Of a stretch of DNA of 17,621 nt, positions 15,384 through 17,621 are shown in pieces. How positions within the stretch are numbered: the first letter of the stretch is position 1; each line of letters opens with the position of its first letter. This stretch comes from Clostridium fallax. Lineage in GTDB: Bacteria; Bacillota; Clostridia; Clostridiales; Clostridiaceae. The notes under the pieces were generated by a model. That model had not been told where the DNA came from. It saw only the letters and a program-made list of their open reading frames with translations, and searched no databases. The stretch lies in contig NZ_FQVM01000038.1 in NCBI RefSeq assembly GCF_900129365.1, positions 1-17,621 on the forward strand. The letters run 5' to 3'. Made by a program: the position numbers and the translations under genes.

Positions 15384-15434
15384 AAAAGGATAGTTAGAAT
15401 AATTATTTTTCATAATTACCTAGCTATCCTTTTT
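15384..15434. terminator. Bidirectional terminator between gltX and glnS
   Basis: AAAAGGATAGTTAG (15384-15397) pairs with CTAGCTATCCTTTT (15420-15433), with one G-U pair; inner bases AATAATTAT/ATAATTA can extend it. It is flanked by T-runs on the plus strand (TTTTTATTTAT) and on the minus strand (TTTTATTTTAAC), so it can serve both convergent genes. Confidence 0.85.
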
Positions 15435-15452
15435 ATTTATATTAAGAATTTT

Positions 15453-17114
15453 TTATTTTAATTTAAATGAACTCTTTAATGATACTATTCTATTTAAAAC
15501 TAAATTATCTTTACTTGAATCTTTAGAATCAACAGTAAAGAAACCATTTCTTACTAATTGGAATTTGTCTTCAGCTTTAGCATCTTTTAATGCTGTTGGT
15601 TCAACAAAACCTTTAAGAACTTCTAATGAATTTGGATTTATTTGCTCTAAGAAGTTTTTGCCTTCATTTTCTTCTAAATTGTCTAGTATTAAAGGTTCAT
15701 ACAATCTAAATTCAGCTGGAACTGCATGTTTTGCATCAACCCAGTGAATAGTACTTTTAACTTTTCTTCCTGTAAATCCTGAACCACTCTTAGTTTCTGG
15801 ATCATAAGTACAGTGAATTTCAGTTACATTACCATTCTCATCTTTAATAACTTCATTACATTTTACAAAATAAGCTCCCTTTAGTCTAACTTCGTTACCC
15901 GGGAATAATCTAAAGTATTTTTTAGGTGGAACTTCCATAAAGTCTTCTCTTTCTATATAAAGTTCTCTTGAGAATGGAACTTCTCTTTTACCTAAGCTTT
16001 CATCTTTTGCATTATTTTCAAGTTCTAACATTTCAACCTTATCCTCTGGATAGTTTGTTATTACAAGTTTTAATGGATTCATAACAGCCATTGCAAGAGG
16101 CGCTTTTGTTTGTAAATCTTCTCTTATGAAGTATTCAAGCATTTGACTATCAACTGTTGATGCAGCTTTTGAAACTCCAATTGCATGACAGAAGTTTCTT
16201 ATAGATTCTGGAGTATAACCTCTTCTTCTAAGACCTGCTATAGTAGGCATTCTAGGATCATCCCAACCATCAACTATTTTCTCATCAACTAATAATTTAA
16301 GCTTTCTTTTACTCATTACAGTATTAGTTATATTTAATCTTGCAAATTCTATTTGTCTTGGATGAGATTCCATCTCACATTCTTCTACAAACCAGTTATA
16401 TAAAGGTCTATGATCTTCAAACTCAAGAGTGCATATAGAATGAGTTATATGTTCTATAGCATCTTCAAGTGGATGAGCAAAATCATACATAGGATATATA
16501 CACCATTTATCTCCTGTATTATGGTGCTCTGTATGAGCTATTCTATATATAATAGGGTCTCTCATATTTATGTTAGGAGAAGACATATCTATTTTTGCTC
16601 TTAAAACTTTTTCTCCATCTTTGAATTCACCGTTTCTCATTCTTTCAAATAATTCAAGATTTTCTTCTATAGTTCTATTTCTATAAGGACTTTCTTTACC
16701 AGGTTCAGTTAGAGTTCCTCTATATTCTTTCATTTCCTCAGCAGTTAAATCACAAACATAAGCCTTTCCTTTTTTTATTAAAAGTAGAGCTTTTTCATAC
16801 ATAGTATCAAAATAATTTGATGCAAAATGAAGTTCATCCCATTTATAACCTAACCATTTAACATCTTTTTCAATAGAATCCACATATTCAGTATCTTCTT
16901 TTATTGGGTTAGTATCATCAAATCTTAGGTTAGTTCTTCCGTTAAATTCATCACCTAATCCAAAGTTTAAAACTATAGATTTAGCGTGACCTATATGTAA
17001 ATAACCATTTGGCTCTGGTGGAAAACGAGTTATTATCTTTTTGTGTTTTCCAGACTCTAAGTCTTCAACAACTATATTTCTTATAAAGTTAGATGAATTA
17101 ATTTCGTTTGACAT
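15453..17114 (-). CDS. glnS: Glutaminyl-tRNA synthetase
   Basis: 553 aa, almost exactly the length of E. coli GlnRS (about 554). The ATP site signature is PEPNGYLHIGHAKS (33-46, HIGH at 40-43) and the second signature is VMSKRK (266-271). The C-terminal half carries the paired anticodon-binding beta barrels, recognisable from HWVDAKHAVPAEFRLYEPL and the PNSLEVLKGFVEP stretch. It charges tRNA-Gln directly in the cytoplasm. Most Firmicutes lack GlnRS and make Gln-tRNA by transamidation with GatCAB; bacterial GlnRS is generally held to have been acquired from eukaryotes and spread laterally, so its presence is a lineage marker. Codon and base use match the neighbours. Start: AGGAGAG (complement of 17121-17127) six bases upstream. 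No T-box is seen upstream. Confidence 0.95.
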   Translation of the reverse strand: MSNEINSSNFIRNIVVEDLESGKHKKIITRFPPEPNGYLHIGHAKSIVLNFGLGDEFNGRTNLRFDDTNPIKEDTEYVDSIEKDVKWLGYKWDELHFASNYFDTMYEKALLLIKKGKAYVCDLTAEEMKEYRGTLTEPGKESPYRNRTIEENLELFERMRNGEFKDGEKVLRAKIDMSSPNINMRDPIIYRIAHTEHHNTGDKWCIYPMYDFAHPLEDAIEHITHSICTLEFEDHRPLYNWFVEECEMESHPRQIEFARLNITNTVMSKRKLKLLVDEKIVDGWDDPRMPTIAGLRRRGYTPESIRNFCHAIGVSKAASTVDSQMLEYFIREDLQTKAPLAMAVMNPLKLVITNYPEDKVEMLELENNAKDESLGKREVPFSRELYIEREDFMEVPPKKYFRLFPGNEVRLKGAYFVKCNEVIKDENGNVTEIHCTYDPETKSGSGFTGRKVKSTIHWVDAKHAVPAEFRLYEPLILDNLEENEGKNFLEQINPNSLEVLKGFVEPTALKDAKAEDKFQLVRNGFFTVDSKDSSKDNLVLNRIVSLKSSFKLK

Positions 17115-17146
17115 ATTATTCTCTCCTGTACAAAAATTTTTTACAC

Positions 17147-17175
17147 ATTATATAATTATCGGTATGTTTTTATAA
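17147..17175 (-). promoter_or_regulatory. Candidate promoter of glnS
   Basis: On the minus strand a consensus TATAAT (17152-17147) lies 33 bases upstream of the ATG at 17114, with a weak -35 (TTATAA, 17175-17170) at 17-base spacing. A leader of only about 25-30 bases leaves no room for a riboswitch downstream of it. The remaining 17176-17621 is AT-rich with no open reading frame of note, no stable hairpin and no recognised RNA on either strand. Confidence 0.4.
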
Positions 17176-17621
17176 TTCATAAATTTAATAAATAAGTTCG
17201 AATATATACCAATAAAATTTATTTAATTAATTATAAATATTTACTTTTATTATTAATTTTAATCCAATATTAGAAAAAAATAAAGGGATAGAGCTGTAAA
17301 AAATCATAATCTTTAGGAATATTAAAGTTTTAAAGTAATTAAATAGAAAAATAATGAAATAAATTTACTTTAAAAGTTTTATAAAATTATATTTAATAGT
17401 AGTATTATTTAACATTAAAGATATTTTAATGATTAATTCTTTATAAATAAAGATTAAAGTTCTATATAAAATTAGAATTTTTTATCAAAGTAAATATAAA
17501 CTAATTTTTAACATTTTAAATTATAAAGTAAAAAAGAAAAATAGTGAGGATACTTAAATAAATATAATAATTTATTAATGAAAAATAGAATTTTCTGAGT
17601 AAAGTAAAGTATATTGGGATT

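Noticed and set aside
16410..16604. Open frame on the plus strand opposite glnS
   Set aside because: It is the antisense shadow of a conserved synthetase region, with no ribosome binding site or recognisable product.

Overview
The window is about 17.6 kb of very AT-rich DNA with strong AGGAGG/AAGGGG-type ribosome binding sites, long A/T-rich hairpin terminators and a T-box aminoacyl-tRNA synthetase leader. Together with the proteins this points to a low-GC Firmicute, most likely Clostridium sensu stricto (a C. perfringens-like relative). Species cannot be fixed from the sequence alone. I see no phage, insertion sequence, CRISPR array, tRNA or rRNA. This reads as ordinary chromosome made of short independent transcription units, most of them closed by a clear terminator.

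Layout. 130-3180 (+) encodes a large secreted nuclease with OB-fold domains, an endonuclease/exonuclease/phosphatase (EEP) catalytic domain and a C-terminal set of choline-binding-type cell-wall repeats. It converges on a DedA-family membrane protein (3423-4034, -) across a bidirectional terminator. A two-gene minus-strand operon follows (5523 down to 4428): an ECF-transporter S component whose end overlaps the start of a small SAM methyltransferase. Going rightward on the plus strand come a flavodoxin-fold reductase (5747-6286), a small soluble chemoreceptor-like protein (6497-7336) and a HAD phosphatase (7437-8240), each with its own terminator. Next is a probable envelope-sensing unit: a membrane-anchored PepSY-domain protein (8526-9026), a tight internal hairpin terminator, an OmpR-type response regulator and its histidine kinase (9103-11134). 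A siroheme nitrite/sulfite reductase (11323-12876, -) faces it across a bidirectional terminator. The right end holds a T-box riboswitch and glutamyl-tRNA synthetase (13154-15315, +), convergent with glutaminyl-tRNA synthetase (15453-17114, -).

How the genes work together. The PepSY protein and the two-component pair probably form one regulatory module. The ECF S component and methyltransferase look translationally coupled and may share a metabolite. The two synthetases charge Glu and Gln, and the presence of a GlnRS means tRNA-Gln can be charged directly, which is not the usual Firmicute route. No clearly new multi-gene defence or biosynthetic system was found. The best leads are regulatory: an 18-bp palindrome over the reductase promoter, the internal terminator between PepSY gene and two-component pair, and an unusually long stretch before the T-box. 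The other leads are the uncharacterised ECF/methyltransferase pair and the Cys-bearing sensor domain of the soluble receptor.
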